From positions 96,331,383 through 96,395,382 of the forward strand of contig NC_090744.1 in the NCBI RefSeq assembly GCF_036898095.1: DNA of 64,000 bases. The letters are read 5' to 3'. Numbering within the stretch: position 1 is the stretch's first letter; each line of letters opens with the position of its first letter. Shown here in pieces: positions 45,201 to 52,870 of this stretch. Made by a program: the position numbers and the translations under genes. Under the pieces are notes generated by a model, which did not search any database, was not told where the DNA came from, and saw only the letters and a list, made by a program, of their open reading frames with translations. The DNA is from Palaemon carinicauda (lineage: Eukaryota; Arthropoda; Malacostraca; Decapoda; Palaemonidae).

Positions 45201-48200
45201 TATGATATGGAATGGTTGATAATTTGAGATCAAGGGTAGTGAAGAAAAACTGGGAATTGGTAAGATATCTAGAAAGTGTTTGAAACAGGGGTAGAAAATT
45301 GAAAGCAAATTTGAGGAACAGTAAGGTGCATCACAGTTTTTTATTATGGTTATTTGTTGTGATATGTCAGGTAACATGATATGTATCATTCTTGTTTCAT
45401 ACCGAGAGGTATAAAAGATATGCTTTAATTTGGTTTACCTTTAACAAATGTTTACAAAAAAAAGGAGATAAGAAAGGCATACAAAATATGGTTTGAAATG
45501 TTGCAGGGTTTTGTAATCCCATGACACATCTACAGTATTCCTAATATTTGTTTATAGGAAGGGATACTTTATTTTGTTTTAGTGAGTCATATAAAATATG
45601 TACATTAAGGTTATATAAGTTTAATGACATGTATTAGTTTTGATTAAGTTGTACTGTATGTTTCTTATTTAAACTCAAGAATCCTACCAAGAGCTTAGAC
45701 CTCGGGTAATACATGTATCTATGAAAATGTATTGGTTAGGTATTAAAATATTATTTTTTCTTTTCAGGGAAAAGATTGAAAAGTACTATGAAAAACTTAT
45801 GAAAGTTGCTGAGCAGCGAGAAACTCTAGCCAGATGGAAGGTGGATCGCCTGCAGTTGAATGAAGCAAGAAAGAAGTTCCTGATGCATTATGAATGGACT
45901 AAAGAAGAAGAGGACACTGTAACAGAGAATGGCAATATAATGGAAGAAAATACTGCCGATGTGAAAGTTGAAGTCGAGTGTTTATTTGGGAAAACCAGGG
46001 GTGATCCACTTCAGACCAAAGACTCAATTGTTAATGAGGGTTTCCTCAGAATTGACCGCGACCGCATTGAGTATGTGGAACCAAGTCCGACGGAAGAGTC
46101 AACGTCTGGTTGTGACATGAGCGTTTCGAGAATGAGCACCTCCTCAGACTTTGTTGATACTCCACATGACGAAAACATTCCTGAGTTGGAAATTGATCCT
46201 GTGAAGTCTCAAGAACGAAGTGATACATCAATGAGAGGGAAAGTGCCTTCTTGGGGCAGTTCATATGGTAAAAAAAGGCAGTCATTTGATCCTCAGCTGT
46301 TACAAAGCCCAAGGGAAGAAATATATGAGGAAGAGGCTTCACCGAGTAATGAGGGGCTCAAGACTGTTTCCGAGTATAATCGTCAGAAAGTTCTGCGAGA
46401 GGAGTATGGCATTGACATAGGAGATACAAATGCTAACTTTGCCTCATCACAAGTTCGTAGGAAAGTGAGTAATGGCGATGATGAGAATGGTAATTTGGGC
46501 AATGAAGTGCTTTCCTCTGATAAGCTCAATTCAAATCTAAGGCAGCCTCCCTCGGTAACCGAAGTTCGTAATGAACCTTTATATCATATCAGTACTGGAT
46601 TGGACAGTATCAATGAAGATGTTAACAATGGCAATATGTATATTCCAATAGGAAATAACAATTTCACCCAGTATCAAGAAACACGGCATGAAGCTGCACT
46701 AATAAAGCAGAAAGTTCTTGGTCAGGAATTCCATTCCTCAACTTTGCAGGAAAATTTTGCAAATATAAATCGTTCGCAGAGGATTCTGTCCCCCGAAGCT
46801 GTGATAAATAAACAGAAAGTCTTGGGTACAGAATATGGATTAGCAGAATTAAATACAAGTAAGACTGAAAGCTCAACAGACAGCATGTCTTATAGTCGTC
46901 AGGTATCATCTACCAGCAATTCTTCTTTTAGATCTTGCTCTTCATATGATAGGCAAACATCTGGTTCGACAGTTTTTTCAACACCTGATGAAGATAAACC
47001 AATTCTTATAGATCAGGTAAGTCACAAGTGTTCTTCAAGCCTTTATTTTATGACTACAGTAGAGTATATTGATTATTTTCATACTAATGTATGTAATTTT
47101 CTCTCTGTTTTCTGTTTTTGAATTAGTTAACTATTGTAGTACAGTGTTTTATATAATCAGTATTGTACTGTATTGACAGTATAATGAAAGGTTTATTTTA
47201 AATGGGATTTATATAAGTGCCTTATAATGGTTTGACAATATGGGGTATATATTAGAATTATTTAAAATTTTCACATTTTAGGTATTTTGTTGTCAGGTTT
47301 GTCATACTAGCCTAATTTAGAAATCTCACATAGTAGTACGTAGGTTTGAATAGTTGTTAGTAAAAAGAAATTAACTCTGTGATCCATATGTAACTGCTAA
47401 TTATCAAAGATTGAGTAATTTTTTTGTCAACGTTGATATGTTAAATTGATGAAATCGGCCAAAAGTTCTTGAAAAACCAGGCGTAACTAAGATATGATAT
47501 TAAGTTTGATTTCAAAATATGGTTAAATCTAATCATTAAGAATCACATTTGATTACTCCGTGTAAAAGCAGATGCCATTACTGAATTTATTGTCAATTCA
47601 AGGTCATATATTGTGCTGTTAGACTAATGTTTAATGCAAATTGTTGGAAATGCATATTAGAAGAGGCATCATACAGGTACTTGTTACTTTTGATTAGATC
47701 TTTTATGCTCATGAAAGTATCACTTATAGTTCAGTTCATCTTATAAGAAAGAAAGAAAACACCAGTTTGCTGGTACTGTGATGCTGAACATGTATGGGTG
47801 GATCTCATGGTCTAGAGTAGGTAAGGCATTCCTTGCACTTGTGAGAATGAGTGTATTACGCACTATAAATCTTGAAATGGTTTTTTGCCTTAAAGTTGTT
47901 CTTTTCTATTTTCCTTCATTTTTCATGTATTGTATATCTGGGACATGGTTGATGTAATGTTATTCATATCTTGTCTCCATGGATCTTTTGATTGTAACGG
48001 ATATTTTGATTAGTTAACAGCTTGAGTAGTTTGTCAGCCTCCTGATAATTACATCTGTTCTTGCCAGAATTCTCTGGATAGAAAAAGCTCTTGCCTCTAC
48101 CAAACTTCTCTGTATTCTAAGGAATCTGGTAATTCTTAACCTTCCGACATGAATGCTTTTCAGCAGAACCTTAGAGGCAAAGGCTTGTAAAGGAAATAAC

Positions 48201-50413
48201 TGGGACTACCCCAAATCTTAGATTGGAGGCCTTCTAGTACATCAAGAAAAGTGGAACTACTTTTCATATATGTACAATGAAAGGATCTGATTTTTTCTTT
48301 TTTTCTCGGCTATTAAGGTTATACATTTGCACTCATTAAGATATAGATCTATGGAGACTTCTCCAGAGGATATGAAGTATTTATATCAGTAATTGAAGAA
48401 GGTTCCGTAAAATCTCTGAGTTAGAATCTTAAGTGATCATAAGTAGTCTTATTAAGCATTCATACAAGCTGTTAGTTCAGTCTTTTCTGGATTTCTTATA
48501 CTGAAGATGATCTCTCATTGGACTTTTGTTACTGAAATAAGTATTTGAACTGCCTTCTCTTGAATAATGTAACTCTTCTCTAGGATTGATGTTAGTTACA
48601 TTCATCCTTGCTGCAGACCCTGTCACTGAGAAGTATCAAGTATCTAGCTACTAAAGATATTAAGTAGCTGGTATCAAGCTGCTTCAGATATAAAGTAGCT
48701 AGAATCAAGCTGCTTCAGATATAAAGTAGCTAGAATCAAGCTACTTCAGATATCAAGTAGCTAATATCAAGCTACTTCACCTGTAGCCGGTGCGTCACTT
48801 GTCTATTATTTCAATGTGTTGAGGGCCTTCTACTTTGCCTTGTCACAGCAGTTTGGCAGTATCTCTAGTGAACCAAGGGGTCATGGATTGTACCGAGCAG
48901 CAAGTAATCAGGAATGCTATCCCATTTTGGCTATAACTCTTTAGCTATGGTAAGCAGCTCCTCTAGGAGAAGGTCACTCCAAAATCAAACCATTGTTCTC
49001 TAGTCTTGGGTAGTGCTATAGCCTCTGTACCGTGGTCTTCCACTGTCATGGTTAGAGTTCTCTTGCTTGAGGGTACAGTGGCACACTATTATATCTTATT
49101 TCTCTTCCTCTAGTTTTTGTTAAAGTATGTATAGTTTATATAGGAAATATTTATTTCCATATTGTTACTGTTCTTAAAATATTTAATTTTTCCTTGTTTC
49201 ACTGGCCTATTTTCCCTGTTGGAACCCCTTGGCTTATAGCATCCTGCTTTTCAAACTAAGATTTTAGCTACATACATACATATACCAAGGCACTTCCGCC
49301 AATTTTGGTGGGTAGCCGACATCAAACAATGAAACAAAAAAAGGAGACCTCTCCTCTCTACGTTCCTCCCAGCCTGTCAAGGGACTCAACCAAGTTTGGC
49401 TAGTACTGCTAGGGTGCCACAGCCCACCCTCCCCCGTTATCCACCACAGATGAAGCTTCATAACGCGGAATCCCCTACTGCTGCTACCTCCGCGGTCATC
49501 TAAGGCACCGGAGGAAGCAGCAGCGCCAAGTAATAATAATAATAGTAATAATAATAATGACAATATTGGATAATTTCTTTCCTTTACTTCACTATTCATC
49601 CTGGGGACTCTTACAAGTCTGCAGGAGTCCCAGCCTGTAGTATTCTCTGATGCCCTAAAAGAACATGGACATACTAACTCAGAACACAATTTGAAGCCTA
49701 CTTGAGCTTTTTTTGCATTCCATATCTTATGTTTTAAAACACAGCTCCCTTATTATCTTTAAGAGGTAAACCTTTTAATGCCTAAGATTAATTCTAAAGA
49801 TCTTAAGGGCAGTTACCAAAAGTCTCAGCTAGTTAGCTTTTAGCAGATTGTTTCTCCTGCTTGAATTGAGATGACATGATTATGTTACAGAAACCACTTT
49901 TGTTTTAAACAAAAGTGGTTTCTGTAATATAATAAGTTTCTCATACAAAAATTAGCACTCACCTCGTCAGTGCTAATTTCTTGCATCAAGAAATCAGGCA
50001 ATACAGAGAATGAGCCTATGATAGATCATGAAACTCACCCATGGATGTCATGTACTCTGTTTTCTTCCTTTGCTTTAAAAGGAACTGTAGCATCTTGAAC
50101 AATTACATGAGCATAAAAGTATTAAGTATAAGTAATAGGGTGGTATGGAAAATAAAATTTTCCTTTTGAAAATGGCATTATTATTTTGATCAAAGAAAAC
50201 CGACAGACAATTTAAGTTTATATTTATTGTATTATTGTAATATTGCTCAGAGTTTAATATTGTGTGTGTAGGTTATGAAATCTAAATATGTTTGCTCCTT
50301 TTTGATGCACTCATTGACTGACTAAGGTGGGTGGAGAAGTTCTGAAGGAGCGTGGCCGAAGCATTCATGGTCATGCTTCAGATGCAGTGATTCACAAACT
50401 GCTCTGGAAACAT
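21165..50413 (+). CDS. TUBGCP6: Gamma-tubulin complex component 6 (TUBGCP6-like), partial, nine exons
   Basis: Exons: 21165-21274, 22196-22303, 22491-22862, 23160-23382, 30823-30954, 31349-31448, 44566-44758, 45768-47016, 50327-50413. All have GT-AG borders and matching phases, giving 858 codons without a stop. The first four carry the GCP core N-terminal (GRIP1) region: LVYLIKATCIPFFKYLEDWIYEG-type text, EFMVKVD, RRYWTHGY, then ICGKALNLLKICSPK joined to HYL. The order FM-V, YWTHGY, CGK-NLLK-C-P-HYL is what I recall for GCP6 rather than GCP2-5. Then come charged coiled-coil exons and a long acidic, Ser-rich exon, as in the GCP6-specific insert. The last exon has IHGHASDA, like the HGHVSDA repeats of vertebrate GCP6. 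The C-terminal gamma-tubulin-binding domain is outside. Role: microtubule-nucleating ring complex at centrosomes. Confidence 0.88.
22196..22303 (+). CDS. TUBGCP6: TUBGCP6-like exon 2 of window
   Basis: The acceptor is CTTTTTATAG and the donor is CACAG|GTAATA. It encodes LEVMCSPPIYSRKF then FNAFIDAVANFLQIHR. Phase 2 on both sides. Confidence 0.8.
22491..22862 (+). CDS. TUBGCP6: TUBGCP6-like exon 3 of window
   Basis: The acceptor is TTCATTTCTAG and the donor is CAA|GTAAGT. It encodes GKVLLLTGEHNLLRLLQKLE, a Ser-rich stretch, then GVSLGLNLLGDLNNLL and MLLVYLIKATCIPFF. In the family the last block leads into the conserved YxxxWxxxG motif, which is in the next exon. Confidence 0.85.
23160..23382 (+). 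CDS. TUBGCP6: TUBGCP6-like exon 4 of window, GCP core signature
   Basis: The acceptor is CTTTTCTTTTCAG and the donor is CCCAAG|GTAAGA. It encodes YLEDWIYEGVCFDPELEFMV, RRYWTHGYTLRDLSAMPSFL and FICGKALNLLKICSPK. This is the most diagnostic exon. It ends in phase 0, and the next protein residues are HYL from 30823, 7.4 kb away. Confidence 0.92.
23455..24110 (-). repeat. Interspersed repeat with (CAT)n tail, copy 1
   Basis: Begins on the plus strand with (ATC)n at 23459-23485 and then GCTAAGCTACAACCCTAGTT and GCCCAGGGGCTCCAACAGGG. The reverse complement of this core is seen at 27990-28055 and 49190-49250. It runs to about 24110, with blocks such as GACTAGATAACGATGG and CTTCTCCTAGAAGAGCTGC shared with 48945-49015. 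The type is common in decapod genomes as I recall; whether a SINE or a LINE 3' end is undecided. Confidence 0.8.
24111..25890. other. No gene recognised
   Basis: AT-rich DNA with scattered ACTGTA-type words around 25080-25350. No coding frame or known element could be supported. Part may be the left half of the pogo-like copy that follows. Confidence 0.45.
25900..26575 (+). mobile_element. pogo-like DNA transposon relic, copy 2
   Basis: Near 25905-26050 the plus strand encodes, with lesions, a KRSRKFNAKYKLT helix and a VWNRRKLCPKLEE-like remnant of the helix-turn-helix seen in copy 1. Downstream, blocks such as ACTAAAATGTGAATA and TTAAGTGAAACATCA are shared with 3815-3870. Terminal repeats were not located, so the boundaries are approximate. 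Confidence 0.6.
26576..26819. other. Unassigned intronic DNA
   Basis: I see no gene or repeat that I can support in this stretch. Confidence 0.4.
27390..27500 (+). pseudogene. Tyrosine recombinase tail relic
   Basis: The frame reads KKPAVYQFLKACVWKCQTIF, aligning with the LLKAGVWKYQTTF block at the window start and with WKS-x-x-F of intact recombinases. The catalytic Tyr region reads AFKIHSC, so the nucleophile is lost. Dead fragment. Confidence 0.5.
27848..28075 (+). repeat. Interspersed repeat with (TAA)n-like tail, copy 2
   Basis: Runs from TTGCTTGAGGGTTC through CTATTTTCCCTGTTGGAGCC and TTCCAACTAGGGTTACAGC to an AATAATAATAAG tail. Same family as 23455-24110 (reverse) and 48890-49264, truncated at the 5' side. 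Confidence 0.8.
28215..28540 (+). repeat. Foldback end of the third DIRS family
   Basis: The block TTTTCCTAGCTATACAAACC (28290-28309) and what follows is the complement of GTTTGTATAGATAGGAAAAA (28490-28509) and what precedes it. Inside the loop lies GC-richer DNA ending TGTGCACACCACCTG. A second, shorter complement (GGTTTGTATGTGGGTAGAAA at 28231) lies just to the left, as expected for the internal complementary region. Confidence 0.6.
28541..29055. other. Peflin 3' region and unassigned intronic DNA
   Basis: On the minus strand an AATAAA signal lies at 28986-28981, about 70 nt past the peflin stop, and is a fair candidate for its polyadenylation signal. A T run at about 28555-28571 is 480 nt beyond the stop. 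Nothing else is recognised. Confidence 0.45.
29056..29754 (-). CDS. PEF1: Peflin-like penta-EF-hand protein, intronless
   Basis: A 232-codon frame with ATG at 29754. The N-terminus (about 1-70) is rich in Pro, Gly, Tyr and Ala, as in peflin. Five EF-hands follow. EF1 loop 78-89 (DQDNSGHVNASE), EF2 loop 115-126 (DKNHTGTIDLQE) and EF3 loop 145-156 (DQDNSGTISESE) have full calcium ligands. EF4 (about 181-192) and EF5 (about 210-222) are degenerate, as usual for dimerising peflin. WSQFSEEACNLM and MGYRLSP are typical of peflin rather than ALG-2 or sorcin. Human peflin is somewhat longer at the N-terminus. In vertebrates peflin binds ALG-2 at ER exit sites. No intron interrupts the frame; it lies antisense in an intron of the TUBGCP6-like gene. 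Confidence 0.9.
   Translation of the reverse strand: MSYNNYPYMQQAPGPHPGQYSATAPGAPPMGYPGQAQEIRPTFYAGQYAQSNPPPTAHHGSASPAINPTVASWFHAVDQDNSGHVNASELRLALQNGNWSQFSEEACNLMVAMFDKNHTGTIDLQEFDQLFSFVNQWIDTYRHFDQDNSGTISESEMSNALQKMGYRLSPNFVSFLVSKHSSKNKCISLDNFILINIKIQNLTNAFRIKDHEMKGIATINYEEFLQMALSST
29755..30822. other. Peflin upstream region and intronic DNA
   Basis: The peflin promoter must lie here if the gene is active. I see no clear TATA box, exon or repeat. AT-rich. Confidence 0.4.
30823..30954 (+). CDS. TUBGCP6: TUBGCP6-like exon 5 of window
   Basis: The acceptor is GTCTGTTACAG and the donor is AAAGAG|GTATGG. It encodes HYLVSGAVKHPSLQL then QDQLQKKQDECQAYKV and LAAKKE. The start with HYL directly after CSPK of the previous exon matches the CCPRHYL order that I recall in vertebrate GCP6 and fixes the acceptor, in preference to the upstream AG at about 30761. 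Phase 0 on both sides. Confidence 0.88.
31349..31448 (+). CDS. TUBGCP6: TUBGCP6-like exon 6 of window, helical
   Basis: The acceptor is AAATTTCAG and the donor is GAAA|GTGAGT. It encodes VTAMQRDEQIREEKQQLLMA and TKTHANAVKEIE, a charged helix suited to a coiled coil. It ends in phase 1. The next exon is 13.1 kb away across a nested DIRS insertion. Confidence 0.85.
31481..32274 (+). mobile_element. DIRS-like element E, left part
   Basis: The left end TAAATATTAAACTTACCCGC is complemented at the right at 43875-43910 and 44150-44206. The first 170 bases are the left terminal repeat; GGCTAAAGTCCCCGACGCCC is complemented at 44128-44148. The rest is AT-rich leader. The element is interrupted here by element D. 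Confidence 0.85.
32275..32445 (+). repeat. Left inverted terminal repeat of element D
   Basis: Reverse complement of 38562-38758 with few differences, for example GTTGCTCGACAGACAAACTC and CCAGATACCCAGCTCTTATG. It is diverged from the repeat of A mainly in the block beginning GCGGGTGTGCCC. Confidence 0.85.
32446..33600 (+). other. Leader of element D
   Basis: Closely similar to 6393-7560 of A, including the GA-rich block near 33250-33300. No gene. Confidence 0.6.
33630..35902 (+). pseudogene. gag relic of element D
   Basis: Collinear with 7521-9770 of A. The clearest pieces are 34434-34802 (contains HAPVVVDSSVVDSSQTVKQL), 35095-35670 (contains VDPKWALLQDMQSKLASL, a heptad-like helix suited to oligomerisation) and the acidic end SDEEPSDEDVAEQQ closing in a stop at 35902. 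Frames change several times, so it is broken. Assigned as gag by position and by the helix and acidic-tail layout. Confidence 0.55.
35915..36540 (+). pseudogene. Reverse-transcriptase thumb and RNase H of element D
   Basis: Thumb: CSVRLWMSLVGTLSSVEQFV and HLRPLQYHLAFHW (35940-36060). RNase H: VLFSDASDVGWGATL, CKELLAV, NSDNTMALAYIS, then an in-element frame change before ADCLSR. As in A and F, the palm of the reverse transcriptase is missing, and the gag stop lies only about 20 nt before the thumb-side sequence. Confidence 0.75.
36600..36862 (+). pseudogene. Methyltransferase-like domain of element D
   Basis: Reads SIDLFATSLTKRLPIY, DPAAIHIDAFLLDW, LYAFPPFKIVNKVL and SLWPAREWF, then a stop where A continues. 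Same family region as residues 622-700 of the B polyprotein. Confidence 0.6.
36930..38031 (+). pseudogene. Tyrosine recombinase of element D, broken
   Basis: Starts with SKEAASAIARARR and VYQSKWEVFRDWC; the frame is lost near 37425, where two bases are missing relative to A. The catalytic text remains in other frames: AKRVSEI (about 37440), HEVRAV (about 37820) and ASFYLKD (about 37920). A further deletion near 37735 removes part of the region before HEVR. Confidence 0.75.
38032..38423 (+). other. 3' non-coding region of element D
   Basis: Collinear with 11893-12296 of A, including GGGTTGTCCGGAAGGCTAAG and TACCCACCATCCTGGGTGTG. No gene. Confidence 0.6.
38424..38758 (+). repeat. Internal complementary region and right terminal repeat of element D
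   Basis: 38424-38457 complements the left end of D; 38458-38515 complements the extreme right end 38705-38758. 38562-38758 complements the left repeat. The plus strand ends in CACCGGGTAAGTATATTC, which contains a strong splice-donor consensus facing out of the element. Confidence 0.85.
39128..42420 (+). pseudogene. gag-like relic of element E
   Basis: Short frames in several phases. The start near 39128 resembles the gag start of A and D (CRAPGPRGDVKS against the APKPRGEVMS region). The rest is decayed and includes the minisatellite. Assigned by position only. Confidence 0.35.
39901..40100. repeat. 20/21-bp minisatellite, nine to ten copies
   Basis: Units of the type GTGTGGACGCTTCAGCGTCA, several 21 bases long (GTGTAGACGCTTTCAGTGTCA). 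Copies differ by one to four bases. Two overlapping open frames through it encode only repeats (SVSVDAF, and QCGRF or SVWTLQ) and are not separate genes. Confidence 0.9.
42480..43510 (+). pseudogene. Tyrosine recombinase relic of element E
   Basis: Blocks align with the A and D recombinase at DNA level: AGGGTACAGGAATATGCGGG (42690), GTGAAGTTCACTCTTTTAGC (42940) and ACTCACGAAGTTAGAGCTGT (43298), the last encoding THEVRAV. There are many stops and frameshifts. The nucleophile region reads FALHYFYRVQSL. Confidence 0.7.
43873..44206 (+). repeat. Internal complementary region and right terminal repeat of element E
   Basis: 43873-43905 complements the left end at 31481; 43906-43965 complements the extreme right end; 44030-44206 complements the left repeat (for example CTGTGGTACCGCGAGGGCGC against 31587-31616). 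The AATAAAATAAATTTTTGAAT core is shared with A and D, so the three share an origin at their ends. Confidence 0.85.
44566..44758 (+). CDS. TUBGCP6: TUBGCP6-like exon 7 of window, coiled coil
   Basis: The acceptor is TGTCGAACTAG and the donor is TTGAG|GTGGGT. It encodes RIEAARIQDRHRKQLELKEL and onward through EEERRVDKEREEIEQKRK, a long charged helix. It enters in phase 1 and leaves in phase 2, which matches both neighbours. Confidence 0.85.
44759..45767 (+). other. TUBGCP6-like intron, no feature seen
   Basis: AT-rich intron of about 1 kb with no recognisable element. Confidence 0.6.
45768..47016 (+). CDS. TUBGCP6: TUBGCP6-like exon 8 of window, large variable exon
   Basis: The acceptor is TTTTTTCTTTTCAG and the donor is GATCAG|GTAAGT; 1249 nt, phase 2 in, phase 0 out. 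The first 55 residues continue the coiled coil (EKIEKYYEKLMKVAEQRE). The rest is acidic and Ser/Asn-rich with no fold that I recognise. Three copies of a short motif occur: YNRQKVLREEYGIDIG (46375-46422), ALIKQKVLGQEFHS (46696-46737) and VINKQKVLGTEYGLAE (46801-46848). In the family this is the long GCP6-specific insert between the two core domains, reported as a target of Polo-like kinase 4 in vertebrates. Confidence 0.82.
48638..48780. repeat. Short tandem repeat, about 34-bp unit, four copies
   Basis: Unit of the type CTTCAGATATAAAGTAGCTAG followed by AATCAAGCTG. The two central copies are nearly identical and the outer ones diverged. Confidence 0.8.
48890..49264 (+). repeat. Interspersed repeat, copy 3
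   Basis: Blocks CTCCAAAATCAAACCATTGT, GTTCTCTTGCTTGAGGGTAC and CTATTTTCCCTGTTGGAACC are shared with copies 1 and 2. Its usual tail is replaced by the inverted LINE 3' end that follows directly. Confidence 0.8.
49265..49545 (-). repeat. LINE 3' end, inverted copy
   Basis: Reverse complement of 5876-6140 in most of its length, starting with the ATGT-type tail (plus-strand ACATACATACATATACC) and ending where the reverse-transcriptase part would begin. So it is a very short 3' fragment. A (TAA)n-like run follows at 49532-49560. Confidence 0.8.
49885..49927. repeat. Perfect 21-bp palindrome
   Basis: TTACAGAAACCACTTTTGTTT, one T, then its exact complement. A second hairpin (ATTAGCACT...AGTGCTAAT) lies at about 49951-49979 and a third small one (TTTCTTGCATCAAGAAA) follows at once. 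Possibly a small foldback element. Confidence 0.85.
50327..50413 (+). CDS. TUBGCP6: TUBGCP6-like exon 9 of window
   Basis: The acceptor is TGACTGACTAAG and the donor is AAACAT|GTAGGT; 29 codons, phase 0 on both sides. It encodes VGGEVLKERGRSIHGHASDA and VIHKLLWKH. The HGHASDA text resembles one unit of the tandem HGHVSDA repeats I recall in vertebrate GCP6. Confidence 0.72.
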
Positions 50414-52370
50414 GTAGGTCTATTCTTCAACTTTTTGTGAATGCCCTTCATATGTTAGCAATCATCCAAGCATGTAAAGCTACTTTGCTTCCGTATAAAT
50501 GTTCCGTCTTCATATTATGATATCTTGGTTAAAAAACTGGAAATATGAGGTTCACTGTCAAGGTCTTCACATTTTCTAGTTTCCATTGATAAGGGACCTA
50601 ATGGATTAAGGTTTATGGGAATTTTTCAGTAGAGAAGTGTCTCATAATTCAACACAAGTCAGAGTGTGACCATAGCCATAAACCAAGGTTAGGTAAATCA
50701 TAGCAGTATAGCACAAATAAATATTTGGAAAGCTTAATGTGCAACTGAAGAGGACTTTAGCCAATTGCATTTCTGGATGTAGCTGCTTTTGAATATAGTA
50801 AAAATAGATTTGTAGTGTGCCTTAGTCTAAACCAAATTACAAAATGAATATTTGAGGTTCAGTTCTACTTTACTTGGGTTGGCCGACCTCCCCAAATCGT
50901 TGCATACATTTTGGCTAGAGTAAATTGTGAATATAGTGATTAGGGATAGAAGGACAACTCAACAACTTGGCTATTTTTCAATACCATTTTCCTCTTGTTA
51001 AATGTAACTCAGCACACATTCTGTAGCTTTTGTTGTGTTGTATTAATATTAAGAATGATGAGTTTATAATTGTTGAAATCTTCTTTTCTATTGTGTATCA
51101 ATGCTAAGGTATGGATTTGTAGTACTATAAGTACAGTGGTTTTATATAATAAGATAATTTTGTACTATGCAGTCCTTATTTTCATATTTTGCAATGTGCA
51201 TTCATAGTTTAGTAATTTTAACCCAAATTTCCAGAAATAGATTGATAATGGAATAAGTTGAAAATATACATCTTGATTGATTAACTTTTAATAACTATAG
51301 CTTTATATAATTGTGATTTTTGCCATCACCTCAATTTGGAAAGAAAAGGACATATAAAATGGAGAGAGATTAGGTTTTTAGCAGACACTTTTAAGGTAGA
51401 ATTTTTTTTGGAAGAATTTGTTTTCACTATGCTTGCACCTCGTATGATAAGTATGCTGTCTGGTACGGTTTTTAGCGTTGCAACGGTGAAATTGCTCTGG
51501 AATTTATTTCTATATTGAACTTACAACTTTGCTTTAGTTTACAAGTTAGGGATATCACTGCTGATAATTCTGGTAAGACTACCATTTAGGTGAAAACTCC
51601 ATTACGGTACTTTATAGGTATCGTAAGAACAGTTACCATATACTTAGTCTGTCTTCTCATTATGATGTCCTTGTAATCTTGCTGTAATTGATATACTGTA
51701 AAAGCATCAACATTAGTGATTGAGGTAAGTCACCTAATCTTAGTGCAACTGTGATCTTACTGTATTTGTTTTTTGAAGCATAATTAGATAAGGAAAGAGA
51801 TTTTCTGATAAGGTAGGTCAAGAGAGCAAAAGGGTTAACATCACCTACCAAAATAGCTTATGCTAAAATGTCAGGATAGTTAGGAAAGAAAAGAGATTTA
51901 CATTTTTAGCTGCAGGAAGGATTACCACTTGTGTACCAATAGGTCTGTCCAGGGCTTGGTCATGCTTGCTCTGTAGATACACACATTATGGACTGGATTT
52001 GTTAAAATTTAGTCAACATTACAGGTCTTCAGTTTGTGATAGTGGTGAACTGGTGTATTTTAGTGCATCCTTGTTAAGAGGTGGATTGCATTAGTGTAAA
52101 ATGTTAAACCAAACACACTGTAGGTGTTGTTTAGTATTTTAAATCTTTTTCAGCATGTTTGGATATTAATTTGTGTACTCTGCTTATTTGATTGTGGCAA
52201 CTTTTATCATCATATATGTCATCAGATGATCCAGTCATGTAGGGAATGTTCATGTAACATATTTTTTACTTTAATATCGCTTTTATTGGCTTGTTTTGAA
52301 ATTCATTTTTTTATGAAGTTTCATTCCAACTTAGAATGAATAAAATACCTTTAGTTTGAAGGATTCATAA
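50414..52370 (+). other. Probable TUBGCP6-like intron, nothing recognised
   Basis: No exon of the C-terminal GCP domain is visible before the gap, and I see no repeat that I can name. Confidence 0.5.
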
Positions 52371-52870
52371 NNNNNNNNNNNNNNNNNNNNNNNNNNNNNN
52401 NNNNNNNNNNNNNNNNNNNNNNNNNNNNNNNNNNNNNNNNNNNNNNNNNNNNNNNNNNNNNNNNNNNNNNNNNNNNNNNNNNNNNNNNNNNNNNNNNNNN
52501 NNNNNNNNNNNNNNNNNNNNNNNNNNNNNNNNNNNNNNNNNNNNNNNNNNNNNNNNNNNNNNNNNNNNNNNNNNNNNNNNNNNNNNNNNNNNNNNNNNNN
52601 NNNNNNNNNNNNNNNNNNNNNNNNNNNNNNNNNNNNNNNNNNNNNNNNNNNNNNNNNNNNNNNNNNNNNNNNNNNNNNNNNNNNNNNNNNNNNNNNNNNN
52701 NNNNNNNNNNNNNNNNNNNNNNNNNNNNNNNNNNNNNNNNNNNNNNNNNNNNNNNNNNNNNNNNNNNNNNNNNNNNNNNNNNNNNNNNNNNNNNNNNNNN
52801 NNNNNNNNNNNNNNNNNNNNNNNNNNNNNNNNNNNNNNNNNNNNNNNNNNNNNNNNNNNNNNNNNNNNNN
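52371..52870. other. Assembly gap of exactly 500 N
   Basis: A round-number run of N marks a scaffold join of unknown true size. What lies to the right may not be adjacent to the TUBGCP6-like gene. The left terminal repeat of element G and the left part of element F would be hidden here if the order is right. Confidence 0.95.

Larger units (their letters stand above)
47017..50326 (+). other. TUBGCP6-like intron of 3.3 kb with repeats
   Basis: Contains a short tandem repeat (48638-48780), an interspersed repeat (48890-49264), an inverted LINE 3' end (49265-49545) and a palindrome cluster (49885-49997). The rest is unassigned. Confidence 0.7.

Noticed and set aside
50414..52370. Search for exons of the GCP C-terminal domain
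   Set aside because: No splice-bounded frame with GCP text was found; short open frames here look like random AT-rich translation.
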